A stretch of 64,000 bases of DNA from Orobanche coerulescens. Lineage: Eukaryota > Streptophyta > Magnoliopsida > Lamiales > Orobanchaceae. Made by a program: the position numbers and the translations under genes. How positions within the stretch are numbered: the stretch's first letter is position 1; each line of letters begins with the position of its first letter. Shown piece by piece: positions 46,117-55,745 of this stretch. Under the pieces are notes generated by a model that was not told the origin of the DNA, did not search any database, and saw only the letters and a list, made by a program, of their open reading frames with translations. The stretch is taken from NCBI GenBank assembly GCA_033398695.1, contig CM065815.1:14253501-14317500 (forward strand), written 5' to 3'.

Positions 46117-46876
46117 CTAACAAATTTCGGTCGGATGCATCGCACATAATTTCAAAAGGTAAAGACCAATCGGGGCAATTACGATTGGTGCCGTGGTTAG
46201 TTTCTCTTTCAAGGTTTTAAAAGCGTCGAGACAAGCGTCATCGAAAATGAAAGAAACATCTTTGGTAAGCAAAGTGCATAGAGGTTTACTTATTTTTGAA
46301 AAATCTTTGATAAACCTTCTATAAAAACCGCATGTCCTAAAAAGCTCCCGATTGCCTTTACATTGTTTGGTGGCGGTAATTTTGAATGACATCAATTTTT
46401 GCTTTGTCGACTTCAATTCCATGATTTGACACCACATGGCCTAGCACAATTCCACTTTCTGTCATAAAATGACTTTTTCCCAACCGAGAGTTAAATGGCT
46501 TTCAATACAACGCTCAAGTACTTTGGTCAATTTATTTAAGCAATCATCAAAAGATGATCCAAATCGAAAAGTCATCCATAAATACCTCAATAGAATCGCC
46601 GATCATATCCGAGAAAATTGACAACATGCACCTTTGAAAAGTTCCCCGTGCATTGCATAATCCAAAGGGCATTCTTCGACAAGCAAAAGTTCCAAAAGGG
46701 CATGTGAATGTGGTCTTGATTGGTCCTCGTGCAATCGCCACTTGATAATACCTAAAGGCCATCAAGAAAACAAGAGAATTTGTGTCCCGCAAGTTTATCA
46801 AGCATTTGGTCAATAAAAGGTAGAGGAAAATAATCCTTTTGGTGGCGGCATTTAATTTTCGATAATCAATGCACAT
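46117..46876 (-). pseudogene. Athila-F reverse transcriptase, broken
   Basis: MCIDYRKLN opens the surviving frame; then MPFGLCNARGTFQRCM and the active-site motif FMDDFSI (about 46560-46575). After a frame change the thumb region reads GFYRRFIKDFSKISKPLCTL and LKEKLTTAPIVIAP. At least two frameshifts separate the blocks. Confidence 0.88.
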
Positions 46877-47488
46877 CCGCCACCGGTTGTTACCCTCGTT
46901 GGTACTAGCTCTCCCTTATCATTTTCAATCACCGTTATGCCACTTTTCTTAGGCACCACATGTATCGGGCTTACCCATTCACTATCCGCAATCGGATAAA
47001 TAATTCCCTACTAGTAATTTTAAAATTTCCTTTTTACTACCTCTAGCATATTGGGATTTAATCTTCGTTGTGCTTCTCTTCTTGGTTTTTCCTCTTCTAG
47101 GATTATTTTGTGCATACATGTTGAAGGGCTAATTCCTTAATATCACTCAAACCCCATCCTATTGCCTCTTTGCATTTTTTAAAACTTCTATTAAAAGAAA
47201 TTCTTCATCTTTGTTCAATTCGCATTAATAATTACGGGTTTTTTATTTCCCTCTTCAAGAAAAACATATTTTAAATGCTTAGGCAATTCTTTAAGCTCCG
47301 GTATTTCTTTTTCTTTGCTATCCATTAACGACTCACTATCTATCTTAATCCTCGTAAGAGATTTTCGCACACTTCTCCTTCAACTTCCGGTTAAGCTCGA
47401 ACATTCCATTACTTGTTCCTGTATAATGAGAGTTTCTACAGCATTGTCAATAATATCAACAAAAGCACACTCCTCGTATAAATCGTAA

Positions 47489-47900
47489 CTAGGAACAAGG
47501 CGAATTAAACACGTAAAATGTCACGGTTTCATTTAACACACTCATGGTTAATTTTCCTCTTTTAACATCAATTATTGTTTCAATGTAGCCATGAAAGGTC
47601 TTCCCAATAAAATAGAATGATCTTTTCCATTTTCTAGACATTGTCCCATTTCTAAGACAACAAAATCTGTGGAATAATAAGCCCTCTATGTCAACCAAAA
47701 TATCTTCGATAATTCCAACAGATAACGAAGCGATCTATCGCCAATTGTAAACATATTTTAGTTGGGCTAAGTTCACCAAGATCAAGTTGCTCAAAAATAT
47801 ATAATGGCATCAAATTTATACCGCTCCAAGATCAAGCATACCAAAGGGTCTTCTTACCGCTTCCCATAGCGATATTTATGATGAAGCTACCTGGATCACT
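47489..47900 (-). pseudogene. Athila-F protease, broken
   Basis: Conserved pieces occur in different frames: a LMPLYIFEQLDLGELSPT-like stretch at about 47760-47820 following a degenerate active-site region, and IETIIDVKRGKLTMSVLNE at about 47510-47570. The order matches Athila-type protease, but no intact domain remains. Confidence 0.65.
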
Positions 47901-47981
47901 TTGCTTGGGAGGTAATCGTTGTTGGAGCAATGCGTACATAACCTCCGAGACAATGATTTTTCTCTATATCCAAACTTCTTT

Positions 47982-48542
47982 TTATCCGTGAGTAATTCTT
48001 TGAAAAATTTTCCGTATGTCGACACTTTTTATTACTTCCAATAAAGGAAGGTTTACATTTACTTTGGACAGCATATCAAAAATTTTTAGAAATTGCTTCT
48101 CAAGTTTTTCATTTTTTTGTCGACTTGGAAAAGGTATTGGGGGTTTGTATGGATTTGTAGATTTGTGGAGTGTTGGGATGGGGACTTCTTCTTTAGAATT
48201 TTCATTTGACTCCTTATATTCGTCCTTGTTTCCTGCAATAATTGAAATATCATCATTAGAAGGGGAATCAACTTGATTGTTATAAATCTTACCAGTTCTC
48301 AGCGTGGTGATAGCTTTAGCTTGTTCGGGTTGACTTGGTAACCTCCCTTTCTGGTTATTTTGCAGTTGATTTGCTAGTTGCCCGACTTGAGTTTCGACTC
48401 GTTTTACTGATGCTTCCATTGCTTCAAATCTTCGATCCGAGTTTTGGATGAATGATTGAAGTGTTTCTTCTAATGAGGGTTTTCTGGGTTGGTTTGAGGG
48501 CGACCCTTGGAATTGGTTCGGTCTTTGATATGGTTGTTGCAA
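47982..48542 (-). pseudogene. Athila-F Gag C-terminal region
   Basis: A 186-codon frame rich in Gln and Asn (QQPYQRPNQFQGSPSNQPRK), with a coiled-coil-like segment (FEAMEASVKRVETQVGQLA) and RLPSQPEQ, all usual for the end of Athila/Tat Gag. The same motif order occurs in Athila-C (VSHLESQNSGKLPSQPEPN). Confidence 0.85.
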
Positions 48543-48675
48543 ATTTTGATGTTGAGGAGGTGGTGGTTGTTGGTGATGATTCCCACCCCAAGAGAAATTA
48601 GGGTGATTTCGCCAACCGGATTATAGGTTTCGAAAAAGGGTCATTTCGGGCGTTGGTAAAAATTATTTAAAGCAT

Positions 48676-49682
48676 TTACCTCTTCGTGGTTCGTCTGGGA
48701 TTGATGTTGGGTGCATGACTATATTCACCACCGGCGAAAAATACTTCTTGAGATGGCATGACTGTGGGTGGTTGAGAAATTCCTTGAGTTGTAAGTCGTT
48801 GGACTTGTTTGGTTAGCTCGGCAATTTGCGCAGTGAGATCACTGGTGGAATTTACTTCATTAGCTCCGACTCTCCTGCCTCGTGCACTCTTTTGCTGGGA
48901 GGATATAGCAAGTTTTTCAAATAAATCAAAAGCGGCTTGCGCCGTTAGTGTTCCTATATCTCCCCCAGCTGCATTATCAACAAAGAATTGACAATTATGA
49001 GTTAGCCCATCATAAAAAGTTTGACTCAAACAAAGGTAAAGGATAATGATGATGGGGCATGCTAGTAAAAGAGTTTTGAACCGATCCCATGCTTCAAAAA
49101 TTGTTCACCCTCCGATTGCGTAAAAGCCGCAATTTTGGTCCTTAGATCCGCCGTTTTATGATGTGGATAAAATTTAGACATGAATTTGTTGCACACATCA
49201 TCCCAAGTAGCCAATGAATTTGGTGGCAACGTCATAATCCATGTTTTTGCTCGATCTTTTAAAGTGTAAGGAAAACACCTCATTTTTAATTGATCCTCGG
49301 TCAATTGTTGTAATGGAAAGGTATTGACAACCGAGTAAAAATCACGAATAAAACTTAAAGGATCCTCGTTTGGCATCCCATAAAAAGATGGGAGTTGGTT
49401 GAAATGAATGGATTTCAATTCATAATTTCGTGCTGTCTGGCCAAGTTGTATGCATGACGTTGTTGTACCGATCACCGGTCTAGCAAAATCTTTCAAAGTT
49501 TGTTGGTCTGCCATATGTTCTTCGTTTAACTTTTCTTCTTGATAGGAAGATTCAGTGTTTTCTTCTGTCAAAAATTCTCCTTCACTGCTAATATCTTCCA
49601 GGTTATCTCCAACTCGATAATCGGGATGAACGTTTTCGTTGTATGGTACCAAGGTTCTTGCAATAGACCTAAGGCCCTGCAA
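48676..49682 (-). pseudogene. Athila-F gag, capsid region
   Basis: The retrotransposon Gag domain (49682-49062) includes LPSFYGMPNEDPLSFIRDFY, MRCFPYTLKDRAKTWIMTL and WDDVCNKFMSKFYPHHKTA. A frame change near 49050 leads to the second part (49029-48676) with FYDGLTHNCQFFVDNAAGGD. It builds the particle in this family. The native start lies at or upstream of 49682. Confidence 0.88.
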
Positions 49683-49820
49683 AGACTAGAAAACAGCAAC
49701 AGACCTTAAAAAAAAAATTAAGAACAAGATGAATAAAAGATGCAAGAAATAAAAAAAAAAAAGATTAAATCACAAGATATAAATAAAAGTATACAAAAAT
49801 TATATTTGGCCTAAAACAAT

Positions 49821-49837
49821 CCCCGGCAACGGCGCCA
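49821..49837 (-). other. Primer-binding site of Athila-F (tRNA-Asp)
   Basis: The plus strand reads CCCCGGCAACGGCGCCA. This equals the 3' end of plant tRNA-Asp including CCA, so the element RNA carries its complement a few bases inside the 5' LTR. Athila-C has the same site with a six-base deletion. Confidence 0.9.
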
Positions 49838-49842
49838 AAATT

Positions 49843-51722
49843 TGATCGGTCAAAAACTTATCCTAAAAATAGGAGTTCTTGAGTCTGCAAATATATACGA
49901 GGTAGAAGTAGTTTGTGGTGAGTTCTACCAAGGTCTTTTCTCTCGAGGATTGTCCAACAGGGCTTCGTATAATTTTTTTGTTACAAATTGCGAGAAATAA
50001 ATACTAAAATAGATTATTGGGTTTTTAAATATTAATTAAATTAAAATGCACTATTTTTAATTTAAACTATTTTTAATAAGACTATTTTTATAAGACTATT
50101 TTTAACAAGACTATTTATACTAGACTATTTATATTAAGAATATTTATACTAGACTATTTATACTAGACTATTTATATTAAGACTATTTTTAACTAGACTA
50201 TTTTTTAGTAGACTATTTATACTAGACTATTTATATTAAGACTATTTATATTAAGACTATTTTTAATACTACTAGTTTTAAGAAAACTATTTTTATACTA
50301 GACTATTTTTAACTAGTGAAAATGAATAGAATTAAAATGAGTTGGGACTTTATAAAATCTAGGGATTACGGGTTCATTAAATTAGGTTTTTAATTAAGTA
50401 TAGGGATTGATTTACACGGATATAAAAGAAAACGAATGTTTATCGAGTAATCAACTTTTCACCTCTGTACTTTCGTAATCAAAGATGTCTTAACCACTTT
50501 CGCAATCTTAAGATGTTGATAACAAGATTAACACTTGATAGATTGAAGAGATATGTTTCCAATTCACTCAACAATCAATCAAGGAGATTTCATTAGTAGA
50601 AATAGGATATGATCAATCTCTATTTAAACCAATTAGTCCTTTTTAATCAAAATAGTGTAAATCAATCAAATACTCAATATATAACCTAATAGAAATCCCA
50701 CTTACACGAGGACGAAAGATTAGCTACTCATTGGTTTATACAAACTAAAATTATAATAGAAATAATTGATATACATAATATATATATATATATATATAAA
50801 CTTTTAATTACTAGAACTTAATGACAATAGATAAAACTTATTTGAATATGATGAATCAAAGTGCAAGAAACAAACTTCAAAATATAACTTCAAACTTGTT
50901 TAAAGGTTACAAGCTTACCAAAATTGAAAGTAAAATACTAAGTGCTTATTGATCAAGCACTTTTCAATTACAAACTAAATGAAAGAAAAACTTCAAACCA
51001 AAAATAAAATACAAACTAAAATTGAAAGTTCTAAGGAAAATATATTGCTAAAGGAAAGGAGTATTTCTTAGCAAGAAGTTGAGGATTTCTTGGTAAGAAT
51101 GTGGAGTGATTTTGCAATGGGTGAAGATGCCCTTTTATAGGTGATTTTCAAGAATACAATTGATTATTTAATTCAAAATATCTATTGTAATATCATTTTT
51201 TAATTCTTTGAACAAACTTCACCAATGACTTTTATTTTTCAGATTTTTGACAATAAAAATATCTTGTGGTTGAGTTCACAAGTTGGTCAAAAATGGACTA
51301 ATTTTGCATGGCATCTGCCGAAAAGCAGCGATGTAAAACGGCCCACTTTGCCCCGTGTTGTGCGCCGTTTTGTGGTGACTCGGTCTTTTCCTAATACGCG
51401 TGAGGACACGGCGCTAAATGCCGGCCGTGTGTGAAACGGCCCAAGACACGGCCTCTTTTGCGCCGTATGTGAAACGGCCGACGTAACACGGTCCATTTTG
51501 CGCCGTTTTGTATGGTCGCTTGTCCCGAAAAATTCCCGCCGTTGGATTTGATCTTGTTTTCCGCCCTTTTGATGCTTCATGTCGATGTCAGTAAAATAAC
51601 CATTTTTAGCTCATGTTTGGACATATCTGTAAAATATATATTTTTAATCACAAATCAGTACAATTATGCCCGGAAAAATGAATATTTTGTATATGAATTT
51701 TAGATCAATTATGCACTAATCA
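49843..51722 (-). repeat. 5' LTR of Athila-F
   Basis: A 1880-bp LTR, nearly identical to 40874-42746. The GC-rich inverted-repeat block lies at about 51318-51515 and the minisatellite at about 50045-50310. Confidence 0.93.
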
Positions 51723-51727
51723 ATAAG

Positions 51728-52620
51728 CACACCCTCAGCCGCGGAAGAGAAGGAGAAGAAGGAGAAAAATGGCCAAAAACCCGTCTGCAGGGCCATAAAT
51801 AGGCTGCACAGTGTGCCGCGGCTCAGCGGGAGTGTGCCGCGGCACAGGGCCAAATCTACCGGCAGTGACTCGGCAGTGTGCCGCGGCCCTACCGGCATGT
51901 GCCGCGGCACACGGTACAGGCTGCTCGGCCAAATCTGGAAAATGAGAGTGACTTAGCTATTTCGACCATAACTCCCTCGTATGGACTCCGATTGACTCAC
52001 CGTTTGAACCATTGGAAAGCTAACTCGATGCTTTGTAATATTGCAAAGATTCAGAATTTTTAGAGTTTCCAAAAATTAATGGTGATCTAACAAAGTCGAA
52101 CTCATACATGGAAAAGTCGTATAGTAACACTGAACTCAACAAAACGACACCAAAACCCGAACCTGAATACGAACCGAAGGTACGGTTACGAAGTACTCGC
52201 AAAGACGAATCTAAGAGCTAACAGAACACATGATTCCGACCACCCGAAGGCTCGAAATTCGACAACGGAAGTAATTACCCCAAACTTTGGGAAATTACGA
52301 AAACGGCCCAAAACGTCCGAAATACACGATACACGATCGAAACACCAAACCAAAGCTCGCAACATGAATAATAACATTAAATGAACTTACGAGAAACTCG
52401 AAACAATAGTTTCGGACGAGATACGCAAGAATCGAACTCAAGTGCGGAAAAGTCGCTAAAAAGCTCGGAACTCAACAAAACGATACCGAAACGAATTCGT
52501 ATGACAAAAAGTGCAGAATTAATCATTCTCGTAATGACGAAACGGTCATGAGCGAGTCGCCAAAACGGACTTCCGCCGAAAAAAAGAAAATTACCGAAAT
52601 TCGAAATTGCGGATATTACA
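51728..52620 (-). repeat. 5' LTR of LARD-E, proximal part (U3)
   Basis: Continues 38671-40873 after Athila-F. It contains the GTGCCGCGGCAC cassette (about 51811-51913) and U3 sequence to GCGGATATTACA at 52620, followed by the GCCGT duplication. Confidence 0.93.
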
Positions 52621-52625
52621 GCCGT

Positions 52626-53649
52626 AGGTAGCTTAGTGACAAAGTCCATTGATATGCTCTCCCATTTCCACTCCGGGATGGGTAGGGGTTGCATAATTCC
52701 GGCTGGTCTGTGGTGTTCAATTTTCACTTGTTGGCACGTCATACATCGGGCGACGAACCTAGCAACTTCCCATTTCATATTCTTCCACCAAAAACTCTGT
52801 CGCAAATCTTTATACATCTTGCTTGCTCCGGGGTGAATAGAATAGGGAGTGGAGTGCGCCTCCTTCAGTATAGTTTGCTTCAGCCCGTCATTCGGTGGAA
52901 TACATATCCTGTTCTTGAACCTCACCAAATCACCCTGAATCTTATAGTCGGAAACATTTCCTTCCTCGATTCTTGCACCAATCGCACGTAATTCAGGATC
53001 TTCCATCTGTGCTAGACGTATCTCATCAAGTAAGGACGAAAGTATATTGATTGAGCATAATTGTCCTTGCCTACGTTGTACCCATACTTCGGTGTTGCTT
53101 CTCCTGATATCTTGCTGCAGCTTGAATCAAGCATGCCGATACCATTACCTCTTGTGTAGTTTTCCGACTAAGAGCATCAGCTACCATGTTGGATTTTCCG
53201 GGATGATAGGAGATTTCCACATCGTAGTCCTTGATTAGCTCCAACCAACGCCTCTGTCTCATGTTTAATTCTCTCTGCGTGAAGATATATTTCAAACTCT
53301 TATGATCCGTGAAAACTTTGCAAGTAACTCCGTAAAGATAGTGCCTCCAAATCTTGAGGGCATGCACCACCGCGGCTAGCTCCAAGTCATGTGTCGGGTA
53401 ATTTACTTCGTACGGCTTTAGTTGTCGGGATGCGTATGCAACGACTCTGCCATTCTGCATGAAGACACACCCTAGTCCATGCTTGGATGCATCTGTGTAT
53501 ATAATGAATCCTTCTGTACCCTGTGGTAACACTAGTACTGGGGCAGTAGTTAGCCTACTCTTGAGCTCGTCGAAGCTCTTCTGGCAGTCTGCAGTCCATA
53601 CAAATTTGGTGCTTTTTCTCAGTAGATTCGTTAACGGTCGGGCGATACA
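52626..53649 (-). pseudogene. Gypsy-D pol, middle part: RNase H and integrase zinc finger
   Basis: From the solo-LTR insertion leftward: end of RT ([11 protein letters not shown]), RNase H ([37 protein letters not shown]), then a frameshift at about 53120. The next frame carries the linker, the integrase zinc finger (HPGASKMYK...CMTCQQVK) and WKWESISMDFVTKLP, which runs into the LARD-E insertion. The next codons are found at 33220 on the far side. The frame seen downstream of 52620 is LTR sequence and not part of the protein. Confidence 0.9.
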
Positions 53650-54178
53650 GGAAATGTAATACACGTACTTTTTATTTTTAGTAATTTCTATTTTTGGTGT
53701 ATATTCGTTTCGGACAACTCGCTTGGCACCGTTTTGGAATTCTGAATCTATTTTGTTCTTGGAGTTTCTCCGTTGGGACGAGTCTCGATGATGTTTTTAC
53801 GTAATTTAATCTTGAGTTATATTTTATTGCATGTGTATTCGATTCTCGTTAAACTCGTTCGATTTCTTCATTTTCCTATCTCCATGAGTTTGTATGGTTG
53901 AGTAGAGCATGTTGTGAGTTTCGGATTGTTAATCCGACGTTGTATCGTGAATTTTCGGATGTTTGGGCCATTTTGTAATTTCTTAAGAGTTTAGGGTGCC
54001 TTTACCCTCCTTGTCGTATTGTGGATTCCTCGGTAGTTAGAAGTGCATTTTCTTTCAACACTCAGCTTCGTTGTTATGAACACCTCGTAATTACACCTTT
54101 AATTCTATCCTTGTGTCGTGTTTCGTCGCTGAATCGACTGTGCAGAATGTAGTGTTCAAAACCGGGAACAGCTGCATG

Positions 54179-54325
54179 CATAACGTACGTTATGCATGAT
54201 CCATAACGTACGTTATGGCCTTCGCATTTTAGGGCAGGCTGTTTGTTACGTACGTTAACCAGTGTTGGGTTACGTACGTAACCCTCATAACGTACGTTAA
54301 CAGCTTGCGTTAACGTACGTAACGC
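54179..54325 (+). promoter_or_regulatory. Palindrome array of the solo LTR
   Basis: Six copies of the ACGTACGT core within 147 bp. Three are long perfect palindromes with different flanks: CATAACGTACGTTATG (54179-54194), CCATAACGTACGTTATGG (54201-54218) and GGTTACGTACGTAACC (54268-54283). No strong TATA box follows; TTTTAATTC at about 54337 is the nearest candidate. Confidence 0.7.
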
Positions 54326-54965
54326 GCTGTCAGGCCTTTTAATTCCTGACTTATCCTCCGTCGCCTTATTTCATTTCTTTTCTTCCTTTCTCGCGACGTG
54401 AGTTTCCTTGGAGCGATTTGGAGCGATTTGTCCGGTGCAATCCGTAGAAACCCTCTGAAGGTTGATTATTGCGTTCCAAGGAAGATTAATCATCATCATT
54501 CTCCGTCCGAATCGAGGTATAATTCCTTAGAACCCTAACTTTTGGGGATTTTGGGGTTTTGTTTTAGGTTTCACCCTTCTAGTCCGATTTGCCCCTTACG
54601 ATTGTTAGATTTCGATAGCGTAATCACCATCCCTTGTTTCTCTTATGGTTTTACGGATTAAACTCGATGTTTTTCCCCGTTGATAGTTGGGATTCGGTTT
54701 TGACCTTGTATGACCGACAAATTGTTCCAATGTGTAGAATTAGGATGAATTCTTACCTTTCCGTATTTTTGAGACTTGGTGTATACCGTTATTGTGTTAG
54801 GAACGGATTTGGGAGGATTGTTCGGACCGAAACCTATTCCTTTGTCGTTTCCTTCGTTTCGTCTTATTCCAGGCAAGTACATGTATTACATTCCGTTATG
54901 TGCGTATGATTTTGATGCGAATGATGTAAATGGTATTATGGAACGAATATGATTGTTCCTCTTCC

Positions 54966-55186
54966 ACCTGCGGATGGCATGTGGCCTCTGGGGGCCGACA
55001 CTAATGGGTACGGCCACGGAAGTGGACTTGGGTGAGTGCGTTGATGTTCTTCCACATGGGGACGGTTCGACGGGACCTCTGGGGGCCGATACTAATGGGT
55101 ACGGCCTCGGAAGTGGTTTCTCACCTGGGGACGGTCCGACGGGACCTCTAGGGGCCGATACTAATGGGTACGGTCGCGAGTTACCA
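54966..55186 (+). repeat. Three direct repeats in the solo LTR
   Basis: A roughly 60-bp unit containing CGACGGGACCTCTGGGGGCC and ACTAATGGGTACGGCC, at about 54966-55026, 55050-55115 and 55128-55186. The first copy is slightly shorter and diverged. The core corresponds to the repeats in the LTRs of elements A, B and E. Confidence 0.85.
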
Positions 55187-55745
55187 ATCGTGGATAATTG
55201 TGATGTGGAAAACTTGTTGATATACGGTTTTGGTGATTAATGTGATATTCCGGAATATTGATTTTAAAAATGATTTTCCTAACGATTTGTTTGCATTGAA
55301 TCGTGTATGTATATAATGTTGTGTAATTGTGTACTTGCACTAGCTATTCGAATGCTAACCCCTTAAATGGGGGAAATACGTCTTATGCATTTCAGGTACT
55401 GGTCGAGCTGAGGAGCTGGCACGGGATGCGCATGCAAAGGATGGGTTGGCATGATGATGTGGCTCGAGTCTGTATTTTTCTGTTTTGTCATTGCATTTGT
55501 TGAGTACTGGAGTTAGACTGTTTATTTTTAAACATGGTTTAAGTCCCCTGCGTGGGCAATGAATTGGTATTTAACTTATGTCTCACGTACTCCGTTAAAA
55601 TGTTTTGGCCGAGGCCACGTCCTTGTTTACTTTTTGGGTGCATCTTTTGGGTTATCATTGTGGTTTACGTGTCATGAGTTAGCCTCGTAGACCTCACGGG
55701 GGTTCTACGGCGTGTAATGTCCCATTTGTGAATTGGGGTGTTACA

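Larger units (their letters stand above)
40874..51722 (-). mobile_element. Athila-F, Athila/Tat-type gypsy element
   Basis: A 10,849-bp minus-orientation element with LTRs at 40874-42746 and 49843-51722 and a perfect ATAAG duplication (40869-40873, 51723-51727). It has a perfect tRNA-Asp primer site. Gag, protease, RT, RNase H and integrase are all traceable but heavily frameshifted. The LTRs are similar yet the coding region is badly decayed, so either it moved in trans as a defective copy or decay began early. It is the innermost and youngest layer of the nest. Confidence 0.95.
33226..52620 (-). mobile_element. LARD-E, non-coding LTR element with Athila-F nested in its 5' LTR
   Basis: Second member of the LARD-B family, here in minus orientation and inserted into Gypsy-D integrase with a perfect GCCGT duplication (33221-33225, 52621-52625). 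It is about 8.54 kb without Athila-F. The left LTR is 33226-36329; the right LTR is 38671-40873 plus 51728-52620. The internal region (36330-38670) has no recognisable coding sequence. LTR termini, primer site, direct repeats and internal sequence resemble LARD-B, but the promoter palindrome cassette differs. Confidence 0.93.
53655..55745 (+). mobile_element. Solo LTR of a Tekay-like gypsy element
   Basis: A 2091-bp LTR from TGTAATACACGTAC to GGGGTGTTACA, flanked by GGAAA (53650-53654, 55746-55750), with no internal region. This is the product of recombination between the two LTRs of a full element. It carries six TAACGTACGTTA-type palindromes (54179-54325), an AGGCAAGTAC motif (54871), three direct repeats with TCCGACGGGACC (54966-55186), and a conserved GTCCCCTGCGTGGGCA segment at about 55543. 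Its overall sequence differs from the Gypsy-D LTR although the palindrome motif is the same. Confidence 0.94.

Noticed and set aside
52377..52625. C-terminal extension of the integrase zinc-finger frame (ISAISNFGNF...)
   Set aside because: The frame reads into the LARD-E LTR past the GCCGT insertion point; it is not part of the integrase.
55665..55745. End of the long Gypsy-D frame ([11 protein letters not shown]...)
   Set aside because: These codons are solo-LTR sequence beyond the GGAAA insertion point, not polymerase.
53655..55745. Solo LTR considered as a second LTR of Gypsy-D
   Set aside because: It is in the opposite orientation, differs in sequence, has its own target duplication, and both D LTRs are accounted for.
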